A stretch of 64,000 nucleotides of DNA, from positions 1,036,501 to 1,100,500 of the forward strand of contig JAUIRK010000921.1 of assembly GCA_030549495.1 (NCBI GenBank), written 5' to 3'. Below, piece by piece: positions 48,101 through 57,382 of the stretch. Both the position numbers and the translations under genes were made by a program. Source of the DNA: Nectonema munidae (Eukaryota; Nematomorpha; Nectonematoida; Nectonematidae). A model generated the notes under the pieces. It was not told the origin of the DNA. It made no database searches and worked only from the letters and a program-made list of their open reading frames with translations. The stretch's first letter is position 1, and the number at the start of each line of letters is the position of its first letter.

Positions 48101-48313
48101 CTTTTTTAATATTTTTAGAAGAAGAAATCGAAGAGTATAAAAAGTTTAATAAAAGAAAATGAAGAAATATGTGAAAGTATAGAAATACTGTCTAAGTCTC
48201 AAAATACAAAGGTTGTATTCTAAAAACTAATTTTTCCGAATTAATATTTTTTCTTTTAGATTGAAAATCTACAAGATGAAATTGCTGAAATGAGATATGA
48301 ATTGAATGCATGA
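39056..48313 (+). CDS. Unrecognised 168-residue, probably coiled-coil protein (6 exons)
   Basis: Exons: 39056-39166, 39590-39683, 42395-42481, 47989-48056, 48119-48211, 48260-48313. All introns are GT-AG, phases 0,1,1,0,0 agree, and the joined frame is open from ATG to TGA, which makes chance assembly unlikely. The product starts MEKFYKNYLNTKPNELNLEI, has a middle segment with NVISELFTQLSSLSDS, and ends in a charged helix-forming stretch of about 50 residues with LIKENEEICESIEIL and IENLQDEIAEMRYELNA, where hydrophobic spacing suggests a coiled coil. No signal peptide or membrane segment was seen. I do not recognise the family. Small kinetochore, geminin-like or adaptor proteins have similar size and layout, but nothing specific supports any of them. 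AATAAA lies 17 bases after the stop. Exon 1 and its donor are the least certain part. Confidence 0.7.
39590..39683 (+). CDS. Gene 2 exon 2
   Basis: Preceded by cttttttag. Encodes NIQNLECELFNKILNTSLMK and INGEKTFAN. The donor is aaatg|gtaatt, phase 1. Confidence 0.7.
39766..39909 (-). mobile_element. tRNA-derived SINE (family B), in gene 2 intron 2
   Basis: On the minus strand: aaggttggttagatactgtg, then tcttgggttcgatcccgcat (a well-preserved B box), then tgtgccttctcgatgaaaac and the ccacggtacctttacc end. Target duplication not clear. Confidence 0.8.
39910..40991. other. Gene 2 intron 2, AT-rich
   Basis: No supported feature. Confidence 0.5.
40992..41755. mobile_element. Non-autonomous TIR element with G12 tract (764 bp)
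   Basis: Left end caggggctgatctaga and right end, reverse-complemented, cactggcggatttaaa, flanked by catac on both sides (40987-40991, 41756-41760) as a possible short target duplication. A run of 12 G follows the left end, and a G-rich patch with gggggtgtac lies near the right. It contains no transposase. Superfamily not determined. It sits in gene 2 intron 2. Confidence 0.6.
41137..41356 (+). repeat. 110-bp tandem duplication
   Basis: Two essentially identical copies beginning aattgactttttatcataaa, the second starting 110 bases after the first. The identity suggests a recent duplication inside the TIR element. Confidence 0.92.
41761..42394. other. End of gene 2 intron 2
   Basis: No supported feature before the acceptor ttttcttttaag at 42383-42394. 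Confidence 0.5.
42395..42481 (+). CDS. Gene 2 exon 3
   Basis: Encodes SSDEFEMQYSMVKKNENVIS and ELFTQLSS. The donor ttcac|gtaagc is strong. Phase 1 on both sides agrees with its neighbours. Confidence 0.75.
42830..43430 (-). mobile_element. LINE ORF2 fragment (C-terminal reverse transcriptase side)
   Basis: The minus strand encodes HAYTNHKKTAAKIVNTTKAL and, after an interruption, KAITRPTLDWNGILFSHKQT with SKTQLYVLP, which match the region after the polymerase core of CR1/RTE-like LINEs (RP-x-L-x-Y-x-x-x-x-W, then QN-x-A-L-R). It is decayed. A second LINE tail (43218-43325) splits it. Confidence 0.6.
43218..43325 (-). mobile_element. 108-bp LINE 3' tail inserted into the older LINE
   Basis: It starts with a taa-repeat tail and contains cagttttacgggttcctagc and gaggtttagccgg, as at the 3' end of the LINE at 3115-4035. 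The 11-bp sequence tggctttgtaa lies on both sides (43207-43217, 43326-43336). It is a severely 5'-truncated insertion. Confidence 0.82.
43424..43500. mobile_element. TIR-like terminus with a G21 run
   Basis: gcaggggcgcacatctttaa precedes 21 consecutive G (43446-43466). The same terminus type occurs at 52455 (gcaggggtgcacatcctc). The partner end was not found. Confidence 0.45.
43501..44302. other. Gene 2 intron 3, unassigned
   Basis: A minus-strand frame at 43889-43668 (starting MMTDEFMKSFKSQNYFSS) has protein-like composition and could be a transposase scrap, but I cannot place it. Confidence 0.35.
44303..44785. mobile_element. Non-autonomous hAT element (483 bp)
   Basis: Left end caatgcttctcaaacggtgc and right end, reverse-complemented, cagtgcttctctaactttt. 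It is flanked by 8-bp copies ctctaacc (44295-44302) and ctctatcc (44786-44793), which differ by one base. Inside, cgattcttaacaaggggtgc and a run of ccccc suggest part of a second hAT-like terminus. No transposase. Confidence 0.85.
45405..46128 (-). mobile_element. Possible LINE reverse transcriptase fragment
   Basis: 46128-45817 includes KMEKGHSKQKFRLDLS and NSHITFKKSVNF, resembling the segment just after the YADD box of LINE polymerases (I-x-F-x-x-x-V-x-F-L-G). 45857-45405 stays open but is not recognised. It may be part of the same copy as 42830-43430, but that is unproven. Confidence 0.35.
46140..47988. other. Gene 2 intron 3, 3' part
   Basis: AT-rich. Around 47370-47590 a less AT-biased stretch (gagatggagcg-like, ccaccgatcctcatcttagg) looks like an old coding repeat with several stops, not assigned. 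Confidence 0.4.
47989..48056 (+). CDS. Gene 2 exon 4
   Basis: Begins after atctttttag and encodes LSDSKNNLDYGACKGLDDKV then MAI. The donor is ata|gtaagt, near consensus. Confidence 0.78.
48119..48211 (+). CDS. Gene 2 exon 5
   Basis: Thirty-one codons: KKKSKSIKSLIKENEEICES and IEILSKSQNTK. Intron 4 before it is 62 nt and ends in aatatttttag. Confidence 0.8.
48260..48313 (+). CDS. Gene 2 exon 6 (terminal)
   Basis: Seventeen codons, IENLQDEIAEMRYELNA, then TGA. The intron before it is 48 nt with acceptor ttcttttag, the shortest in the window. AATAAA lies at 48330-48335. Confidence 0.78.
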   Translation: MENLQDEIAEMRYELNA

Positions 48314-48329
48314 TATGAAATTAAATTGT

Positions 48330-48335
48330 AATAAA
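48330..48335 (+). terminator. AATAAA polyadenylation signal of gene 2
   Basis: The hexamer lies 17 bases after the stop, matching the short 3'UTR layout of RCC1. Confidence 0.55.
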
Positions 48336-48348
48336 TTTTTTATAAAAA

Positions 48349-48421
48349 TGTTTTCGCCCAGGATCGAACTGGGGACCTTCTGCGTGTTAGGCAGACGTGA
48401 TAACCACTACACCACGAAAAC
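48349..48421 (-). tRNA. tRNA-Val (anticodon AAC)
   Basis: A complete 73-nt cloverleaf on the minus strand: acceptor gttttcg pairs with cgaaaac, discriminator A. The A box tggtgtagtggttatcacg and B box gttcgatcc are canonical. Anticodon loop ctaacac gives AAC, decoding GUU/GUC Val (the A is normally converted to inosine). A T-run follows immediately and can stop RNA polymerase III. It is highly similar to the conserved eukaryotic tRNA-Val-AAC. It faces gene 2 tail to tail, with the 3' ends only a few bases apart. Confidence 0.96.
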
Positions 48422-48879
48422 CTTATTTTATATCGGATTTTTTTAATTTAAATTATATAATGTAAGTCATAGAAGAAGAAGAAAGAATTTATCAACAGAA
48501 TCAAAAAAAAAGTACACATATAGATCCAAAAACCAAACTCTTTTTGAAAAAAAAACCAAACTGTTGAAAAAAAAATCATGGGGAGTTCTGCAAGGGTGTG
48601 TAAAAAGCCTTGTGGCCGCTGGTATATACACCCTGTGAGGAATTGCAAAAACGCTGAGTTTCTTATACGAATCTGGAAGAATAAAATAAATGAAGAAAGG
48701 TGAAATATCAGAAAAATTTCAAAATATGACAATATTACATTGATAACTATAACAGGAAATCATACTGTACAAAAATACAAGTACATGAATATAAAAATAT
48801 ATAAATAAGTATATATGTATGTATGTGTACCATGTTGGTATAAGCTTACAAACAATTATGATTAAAACTATGAATATTC
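48422..48879. other. Intergenic DNA
   Basis: An open hydrophobic frame on the minus strand (48732-48448) is low complexity and Phe-rich, and is not taken as a gene. Nothing else seen. Confidence 0.5.
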
Positions 48880-51315
48880 ATCAATTTTAAATTTACTGTT
48901 AATATACAATCAATTTGGCATCATATATAAATAATTTCATCATTACAATTTGTACCATATTTGGATATAAAAAAATTTTTGAGTAATTTTTTATACATAT
49001 GGAATGTTTCATCAATAAAGTTAGTTTTTTCAAGAGTTGTGTTCCAAAACATAGCAATTCTGTATTTTAATGTCTTTTAGAACCTTTAAGTCTGTACTGT
49101 GTAATAACTAAATTATTGCAAGATCTCAAAAAGTAACTCGTTTTTTGATGTACAAAGTTTTGCTACTCCGAAAATATTTCAGGAAGTAAATTATTCATAT
49201 ATTTGTATGTTAGTTTAAATTGACTTAAATATATATCATTAATTTTCAATAAATTTTGGTTTATAAAATGAAGTTCTGTGTGATCTCTAAAGCCTAGGTT
49301 GAAAACTACTCTTATTATTTTTTTTGTAGAATTTCAAGTTTATATGTTTTTGAATAACCCCAATTTATCACGCTATATGTGAAATGGGGTAGAATCAAAG
49401 CTTTGTACAAAATAATTTCTAAAACGTCGCATTATTCCAAGTATCGGATTTACCTTTTTTGAAATCAAATCTTGATGGTCATTCCATGTTAGGTTTTGGT
49501 TTATATACAGCCCTAGAAAATTAAATTTATTTACCAACTCAATACCAATTGACTCAGTATTTAGTTTTACGCTTTTATTTTTCTTGTTGGATATTAACAT
49601 CATTTTAGATTTATTATAGTTCAAAGTTAAAAAGTTCCCTTTACACCATTTTTTCAATTCGACGAAAATGCATTTAAAAGATTCAGTAAGAGTTAGATCA
49701 TTTTTCGTAAGCTTTGAAAGAGGAATAAGTAGTGTTACATCAACTGCAAATAAATAAAACTTAAAATTTGCATTAGATTCAGAGATACTATTTATGTAAA
49801 TTGAAAACAGTAACGGCCCCACTATTGAGCCTTGTGGTACTCCTGATAAAGTGAATCTGGGAGCAGACATGGAATTATTTATACAAACTACTTGTCCTCG
49901 GAAGGAAAGGTAAGATTTGAAGAATTTGACTGCTGAAGTAGAGAAGCCAATGTGAATTAATTTTGAAATAAGCATTTGGTGAGAGATGCTATCAAAGGCT
50001 TTATTAAAATCTAGAAATATTGCTAAAACATCTTCTCAGTTCTCTAAATATTGTTGAACATTTTCAATGAAAAAAGCATGCAGGTATTCGGTATTATATT
50101 TTTTCCGAAACGCAAATTGGAAATTATATAATATTTCAAATTTTTCTAAGTAAGCTGAAATTTCTAAATGTAAAATTTTTGATAATGTCGGGATCAAACT
50201 AATTGGTCGATAATTTTCCAATGCATGTCTGTTACCTTTTTTTAGAATTGGTACTATTTTGCTCAATTTCAGAGACTTAGGGAAAACAGCGAATTCGATA
50301 CATGAATTGAAAGCGATAACTAGTGAATCCAGGATAAAGTCCTTTACAAGGTTCAGCTTATAGATAGATATGTCAAAAATATCACAACTTTTTTTTGGCC
50401 TTAATTTCATACATTGCTGAGATGATATCATTTTTGTTAATTTTTTTCAAATAAAAAGATTGCTCAGTATCGAAACAATGTGGTTCAATCCAATTTCCAA
50501 CATGAATAGAGTGATCAGTGGATGTAAAATGCTGATTGAAAACTTCTGTCAGTTTACTATCTTCAGTTATAATACCCTCACATGTCGTAATAGTATACTT
50601 CGCATTCTTTTTTGTCTTAATAAACTTTTTTAGATTAGACCAGGTATCTTTGGGAGAAGTAACATTTTGAAACAGTTCACTGAAATACAATCTTTTTTGT
50701 GACTTTATCTTTCTTTTGATATCATTTCTACATTCTACAAACTTATTTTTAAGCTTACTATCATCAGGCCTTTTCTTATTTTTTCTATGCAATCTATCTC
50801 TTTTCTTGATAAGATTAAGTATTTCATAGCTAATCCAGCTATTCATTTTATGTTTATACTTATTTCGACCATTGATACACTTCTTGAACTTACATTCCTT
50901 GATTGTTGAAGAAATAATTGAATTTATAGAGTTCATTAAAATTTCAGGAAGATCAAAATACTCACTAAGAGAAAGATGCCAATCTATTTTACTAATTTTT
51001 TCAATAAAAAGTTGCTCATTAAATACTTCAACAAAATCAATTCTACTGGTATCTTTCAAGCATAAAGATAATATAATCATACTATGGTCGGAAACAAATG
51101 TTTTTTATATGAAAGAATTATATGAATTGGCATCAAAAGGTATGAAAAAATTGTCTAGAAGAGAAGACGAACCTTCGCGAGTTATCCCATTAATAACAGG
51201 CTTATAAAAATAAGATGCAAAAAGTTCAATAAACTCCCTTACTTTTGTATTTTTATCAATATCGAACATGCTCACATTAAAATCTCCCAGGATACTAATA
51301 TACTCATATACTAAT
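48880..51315 (-). mobile_element. CR1/Jockey-like LINE, 5'-truncated, inactive
   Basis: Minus strand, from 51315: the end of an apurinic-type endonuclease (SILGDFNVS, FVSDHSMIIL), a linker, then a full reverse transcriptase. Motifs: LSKIVPILKKGN and YRPISLIPTLSKIL, FLDFNKAFDSISHQML (first catalytic Asp), LSGVPQGSIVGPLLFSIYIN, then FYLFAVDVTLL where the conserved F/YADD has become AVD, so the second catalytic site is damaged. FNFLGLYINQNLTWNDH and RVVFNLGFRDHTELHF follow. Breaks: a frameshift near 50390-50430, a stop near 50035, another just before 49370, and further stops in the 3' part. RNase H is absent. The 3' boundary is only approximate. Confidence 0.88.
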
Positions 51316-51538
51316 CAGACAAATTTATTCTAAGATTAAAGTTTATTTAAACTAGACACTGAGGTTAATCGCACGCTTAGTTTATATTAGATATTTTGAA
51401 AGAAGAACAATTTGTTGTAACATTTTCAAAACATGTAAAAATGTGTATCGTCAATTAAACAACAAATAACTGTATATTTTGAAAATCATCAAATACTTTT
51501 AGATGATACATATTTGAACATACAATGTCATTATAAAT
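51316..51538. other. Intergenic AT-rich DNA
   Basis: Short stretch, nothing recognised. Confidence 0.5.
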
Positions 51539-51640
51539 CAGTGTTTTCCAAACTTTTATTATGCTCAATACCCGTTAAAAACATATTTTTCAAAGAAACG
51601 CCCCAGCGACAGTTAGTATTTTAACCCATTTAAGGCCAAG
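51539..51640. mobile_element. hAT-type left terminus, partner not found
   Basis: cagtgttttccaaactttta resembles the ends of the hAT elements at 35118 and 44303. No right end or target duplication was located. It may have been cut by the adjacent minisatellite. Confidence 0.5.
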
Positions 51641-51879
51641 CAAAGCAGACGATATTTAAAAAAACGCAGACGATTTATATTCAAAGTCATTGAAAAAAGC
51701 AGACTCATCTTGCAAATTTAAATGTTAAGTGTCTTATTATTTTAATTGATCCTGATATCACCACTATGACATTATTTATACCCCTTTTATTACTTTAAGT
51801 TTTATTTACAGCGCTAAGCCCATTTTCTACCATACAATCTGTAGGAAAAATTAGAAATATTTGGAACATTTTTATATAG

Positions 51880-52440
51880 TGAAGCTTCGCTCGAGACGTA
51901 GGATTCTAGGTCCACTTAAAGATCATTTGTACCGTTAATCTAGGTCCTGTGAAAGATCCTTGGTACCCCCATGATTCTAGGTCCTGTAAAAGATCATTTG
52001 TACCTCCTTGATTCTAGGTCCCTTCAAAGATCATTGGTATACCCTCATGATTCTAGGTCCCATTAAAGATAATTTGCACCTCCGTTATTCTAGGTCATGT
52101 TAAAGATCATTGTATCCCCGTGGTTCTTGGTCCAGTTAAAGGTCATTGGTACCCTCATGATTATAGGTCCTCTTAAAGATCATTGGTACCACCGTAATTA
52201 TAGGTACTGTTAAAGATCATTGGTACCACCGTGATTCTTGGTCCTGTTAAAAATCACTGGTACCTTTAATCTAGGTCCTGTTAAAGATAATTGGTACCCC
52301 TGTGAAAGATAATTGGTACTTCCGTGATTCTAGGTCTTCTGAAAGATCATTGGTACTGTCCCTGTGATTCTAGGTCCTCTGAATGATCATTGGTACCCCC
52401 GTGATTCTAGGTCTTCTCAAAGATCATCGGTACCGGAATT
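51880..52440 (-). repeat. 36-bp minisatellite, inverted relative to 28836-29330
   Basis: About fifteen degenerate copies with attctaggtcc, ttaaagatcattggtacc and ccgtg. It is preceded at the left by cttcgctcgagacgtaggat, the reverse complement of the Helitron-like end at 29360-29400, although the CTAG terminus is not preserved here. The two arrays are therefore the same element type on opposite strands. Confidence 0.88.
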
Positions 52441-52500
52441 ATAGATCCCCTCAAGCAGGGGTGCACATCCTCAAAATTATTGGGGGAGGGGGGGGCGAAA
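52441..52500. mobile_element. TIR-like terminus with G-rich patch
   Basis: gcaggggtgcacatcctcaa followed by a patch of 13 G with one interruption and a neighbouring ggggg. Same type as 43424. Confidence 0.4.
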
Positions 52501-53306
52501 TTTTTTTCTTGCAATTTTCAAAATTAGTGGTCTGGAAATACCACGGGAGACCAAATATCCAAGCAATCCTTTAAAATAGAGTGTATTCAGCGCATACCTA
52601 AAGTCCTAAATTTATAAGACTACTTTATATTTTTTTTTACAAAATTGGTGAATTTAAATACTATACTTCCAGCGAAAATATTTTAATTAAATTTGCATAT
52701 CGAATATAGTGCGCAGAAAAAATGTCCCCAATTAAAAGGTAGGAAAAAATGCCCCAGTAAAAATCCCCCAACACAAAAAATTTCAAAAAATTATTAATTA
52801 AAATTTTTAAAAAAGATATGTCAAATAAAGATTAAAAAAAAAGTTAACTTTTCATTTAAAACATTTAAAATTTAATTAAAGTAAACTAAAAAACTCAGCA
52901 TACGACAATTTTTTAAATACAAAAATTTTTTTTATAAAACAGCAGATATTTTTGGACTTTGTGTGTATCAGAACACTTTCTAAATATAATTTGTATTTTA
53001 ACTGATTTTAAGAACACATTCCCACAAATCTGCACCTTTGCTATTCTTTTCAAGAACTTTATTAAAAAAAACCCTATAGATTAAGAAATTTTAGAAATTT
53101 AGCCTTTCAAAACGGTACCAAATAAAAATATTTATATAATTAAAAAATCCTGAAAATCAAAAATTAGGGGGCATTTTTTCCTACTTTTTAATTGGGGGCC
53201 TTTATTTTGGGGGCATTTTTACCTACAACCATCGAATATACACTAGTTTAAAAAAATCCAAAAATGTTAGGGGGGTGGAAAGGCTTTATATATACCTACA
53301 TATATA
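52501..53306. other. AT-rich DNA with two mirrored copies of a short phrase
   Basis: ttaaaaggtaggaaaaaatg with cccc nearby (52733-52780) recurs inverted at 53165-53225 (cattttttcctactttttaa), so roughly 490 bases are bounded by imperfect inverted repeats, possibly an AT-rich non-autonomous element. Confidence 0.4.
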
Positions 53307-53860
53307 CAGTCAAAACTGCCTAAACCGAATCTTTGCTAACCGGAATTCTGTATATATCGAAAAAAAAGTCCCACTTTTACTTCTATACATTCAATACCAA
53401 TTTATCCTTAATAATCCGAATTTTGTCTATTCTGAAAACCTAAGTAAAATTTAAAAAAAAATAAAGAGCTACATTTTGTGTAAACTGAATCGTCCTTTCA
53501 TAGACAATAAATGACTAATGAAAAATTGTTTTTCTTTATATCAATTGTATTTGCTAATGATCATCACACACATCATATTTATTACGTTTCTGCAAAGATG
53601 TAACGAGATCTATAATATGTGTAAAAAATATGGTATTGGTGTAAGTAAAGTGAGCGAAATAATGAAAAAAGCCAACTTTTATCTTGATATTTATGAAAAA
53701 ACGCCAATGGGAAGAAAAAAAGGTTTGAAAAGTGTTGTAGATTCGATAAAATAAATCAAATGATGTATGAATGGTTTGTTCAAGCCAGAAGCAAAAATTT
53801 CCCTATTTCTGGCCCAATTATACAAGCAAAAGCTGTCGAATTCAGTAAGCTTTTGGGTAA

Positions 53861-54004
53861 AGGTACCGTGGGTGTGTTTTCATTGACAAGGCACTGATGT
53901 ACCGATTATGTCAAACTATGAACAAATTGGTATCAATGAGGAATCGGACCCAGAGGCTTCCGTGCTGAGTCCATCATCTCAACCAACCTGCCATGCAACC
54001 CTTT
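53861..54004 (-). mobile_element. tRNA-derived SINE (family B) with 13-bp target duplication
   Basis: Flanked by agcttttgggtaa at 53848-53860 and 54005-54017. On the minus strand the head has aggttggttgagatgatgg and ctctgggtccgattcc (B box), and the tail ends cacccacggtacct. It disrupts the Tigger DNA-binding domain. Confidence 0.92.
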
Positions 54005-54022
54005 AGCTTTTGGGTAATGATT

Positions 54023-55690
54023 CATCATTTTGTAGATCAAAGTGAACACATAGGAGATAGCAAAAAGATACGAGCGAGAAAAAGAGAAGCAGTGAGAAAA
54101 GAGAGACAGCGAGAGAAAGAGAGATAAATGGCAACATATGTTGCATTATGCAATTTGCATTCTTTGATACAAGTTTTAAATTGATTGTTTGTTTTTTACT
54201 CCAACTTTCATAGTTTTATTATGCCAAAGGTTGCTTCTTCCAAAATTTCAAAGATTCTTCAAATTGTTGATCGGTTTCCTAGAGAATTTATCTTATCCTC
54301 GAACAAAGAACTTTTTTGTATACTATGTTCAACAACTGTAAATTACGAAAAAATTTTTTTTTTTGAAAAACACAGAAGTACTAAAAAGCATCAAAATGCA
54401 TTGAACTCTTTACCAAGTACTTCAAATATATTGAAATATTCCGAAAAAATTGATAAAAACTTCACAAAAAAGTTAGTCAAATGTTTTTTGGAATCTAATA
54501 TACCCCTACACAAGTTGGGACACTCAAGTTTAATGAACTTTTTCAAAGATTTGGGGTACACATTACCATCAATTTCAACTAGTAGGCTTATTGTCGATGA
54601 ACTTGCAGATGAAAGTTTTTCTAAAATAAAATTAAAAATTGCTAATAAAAAGGTTTTCTTAATGATGGATGAAACAGATGTGTATGGCGAATCTTTCATT
54701 AATGTTCTTATTGGCACTTTAGATGAACCAAATGAGGTGTTTGCTGTGAAGACAAAGTTCATTGATGTCTCAATTAATTCGCAAAAGGTGATATTTGTTC
54801 TTGACGACTTAATTAAGCAGCTAGATATGAATAGAGAAGATTTTTGCTTATTTTTAAGCGATGCTGCCAAATATAATATTTCTGCAGGTAACAACTGAAG
54901 GTTCTATACCCTAATATGTTTCACGTCACATGCTTTGCCCATCTTTTACACAATTGTGCATTAAAAGTAAAGGCACATTTTAAAGAAGTTGATGAAGTGA
55001 TTGCTTCTGTTAAAGCAGCCACGATCAAGAACAAGGCAAGAAAAAAAATTCAAATCGATCGGCTATCCTCCTCATCCAATTGTTACAAGATGGGGAAGTT
55101 GGATAAAAGCAGCATTGTACTACTATACAAATTTAAATAAAGTAAAGGAAATAGTTGAGACTTTTGATGAAGAAGAAGGAATTTTAGTAAGAAGAGTAAA
55201 AGAAGCAGTTAATAAAGGACTTGATTAGTATCAAAAGAAGTTATGGACAACTGATTGAGATGATCGAAAAAACAGAAAGTTTAAATTTTTCTATTTTAAA
55301 GGCATTTGAAATGTATGAAAATTTACATTTTGAAGAAGATGAATGTGATATAAAAACTTATTTCGATAGAAGAATAAATTCAAACGATCTTGTTCAAATA
55401 ATGAAAATGGATGATAAAAGTGTGTCTCCATATCTTTATGATCTCCTTCAAAATTGTCAAGCTACAACAGTAGCTGTAGAGAGATCTTTTTTCATGCTTA
55501 AAAAACTTATGTCCAAAGACAGAAATTTTTCGAAGGAGAACATTTTCAAGTATTTCATGTTATATTATAACAGCAATTGTTAGTTCATTTCAATAAATTT
55601 TTAGGTCAATTTTTTTTTCTAAAAGTTAATTTTTTTACATTGATTTGTCAACTTTTCAGAATTTTTTAGGTCAATTTTTGTTGTTCCTAG
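54023..55690 (+). mobile_element. hAT transposon inserted in the Tigger (1668 bp)
   Basis: Flanked by TAATGATT at 54015-54022 and 55691-55698, the 8-bp duplication of hAT elements. The transposase begins near 54221 (MPKVASSKISKIL) with a BED-like Cys pair (FCILC) and a distant H-x-x-x-x-H, then KLVKCFLESNIPLHKLG, VFLMMDETDVYGESFINVL (first Asp) and FLSDAAKYN. It continues as FHVTCFAHLLHNCALKVKAH and VTRWGSWIKAALYYY, and ends with the dimerisation block CQATTVAVERSFFMLKKLMS. The opening resembles the CGGBP1-type hAT lineage. There is a stop at 54896-54898, a frameshift near 55050-55060 and another break near 55225, so it is inactive. Terminal inverted repeats are weak. Confidence 0.9.
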
Positions 55691-57382
55691 TAATGATTAT
55701 TCTGAATTTAAAGCTTCCGTTGGTTGGCTTTGTTCTTGGAAGTCTCGTTACTCCATAAAATCATATTCATTTTCAGGCAAAAGTGCCGTTGTCGATGAAA
55801 AAACTGTGGAAGATTGGATTCAAAGGCTTCCTTATTTACTTGAAAAATACGATCTAAAAGATGTATTTAATATTGATGAGACTGCTTTATTCTACCGTGC
55901 ATTGCCAAGCAAATCTCTTGCAACAAAGTCAAGCAGCCATTGTGGTGTTAACGTTTGTAAAGAACGTTTAACTGTTCTGCTTGGGTCTAGTACTACTGGA
56001 GAAAAATTAACCCCTGTAGTTATAGGGAAATTCAAAAATCCAAGATGTTTTAAAAATGTAAAAAATTGTCAGTTGCCTGTTGCTTACACACATAATAAAA
56101 AATCCTGGATGACCACCCAAATTTTTACTACATGGTTAAATGAGGTCAATAAAGAAATGAAACGGCAAAAAAGAAAGATTCTTATATTTTTAGACAATGC
56201 AACTTCTCACACGTCTAATAATGGAGTTTTCTAATGTATCTTTAAAATTTTTACCAGCTAACACCACTTCACGTATTCAACCCCTTGATCAAGGTGTCAT
56301 TCGATCGTTTAAAGCCCAATACAGAAAAACAATGCTTGTGCAGTTAATCTCAAAAATGGATGCTGCAAACACTGTTACAGACTTGATAAAATCTGTAATA
56401 GTTCTAGATGCTCTTTTTTGGATTTCAGCTGCTTGGAAAGAAACCAGTGTAACAACCATTTCTGAATGTTTTAAACGTTGCCGTTTTCCTGTAAACTCTT
56501 TAGAAGTAGCAGGCGAAGCTAATGAAGACAATTTGTCCTTACAACATTGTTTAAAACATATCGAAGTGGAGCCAAACAATGAAGATGAATACATAGAAAT
56601 TGACTCTTTAGAACCTACAGAAAGATTAGAAAATTTTGAAACAAGTATTGTTGAAAACTTTACTCAAGTGAGCGATTCTGAAAGTGTGGAAAGTGAGAAT
56701 GCTCTAATAGAATTAGAACAAGCATCTTCTAATTTGACTCATAAAAACGTAATAAATATTTTAAAAGAACTCGAAATTTTTGCCATTTCCAAAGAACCAA
56801 ATATGTTACCTCAAATTCATCAATTGATGCATATAAACAACTTGTCTATAACTAAGAACAAATTATCTCCAAGGCAAACTCTAATTGATGATTACTTGGT
56901 ATGAACAAATATTATAATTTTAGTAAGTTCATTATTTATTTTAACTTATTTTGTTTGAATAGTTTTACTATTTTTATTTTGTAAGTAAACGCTGTGATAA
57001 ATTTTTACAATATTAAATTTTTAAGATTTGCTATTATTTTTTAAACTTTAAAAATTTTTATTCAAAATTTTTTGTTTATATTTAGATTTAAATTTTGTTA
57101 TTTTTTTAAAAATAAAAAGTTTTTAAATAGTTAATTTTAAAAAGTTTTTAGTGAAGAATTTATTTTTGGTTAATATGAAAATATATTTCAAAAATATTTA
57201 TTCTTGATTCTTTTATTTTAGAAAAATGATTCTTTTTAGTTTTTTTAACCTTTAGAAAAGTTTGATAAAAATTAGTAGAATAAATTAAGAAATTTTACAA
57301 TAAAATTTTCTCTATACCGAATTCTATATAAACCGAAATTTTTTTTAGGCCCAATGGAATTCGGCTTAGAGAGTTTTCACTG

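Larger units (their letters stand above)
53307..57382 (+). mobile_element. Tigger (pogo-type) transposon carrying two nested insertions
   Basis: Ends cagtcaaaactgcctaaacc and, reverse-complemented, cagtgaaaactctctaagcc, flanked by TA (53305-53306, 57383-57384). The transposase is in two parts. 53590-53860 gives the DNA-binding region (YGIGVSKVSEIMKKANFY, NFPISGPIIQAKAVEFSKLL). 55699-56904 gives FKASVGWLCSWKSRYSIKSY, the DDE domain with FNIDETALF, IFLDNATSH and IQPLDQGVI (all three Asp kept), and an acidic C-terminal tail ending in LIDDYLV. A one-base frameshift near 56213 separates the second and third Asp blocks, and another break lies near 53755. Without the hAT and SINE inserts the reading frame would run through GNDYSEFKAS across the target site. 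Confidence 0.92.

Noticed and set aside
48448-48732. Hydrophobic frame resembling a membrane protein
   Set aside because: Phe-rich product of T-rich sequence on the minus strand, with no start context, homology or neighbouring exon.
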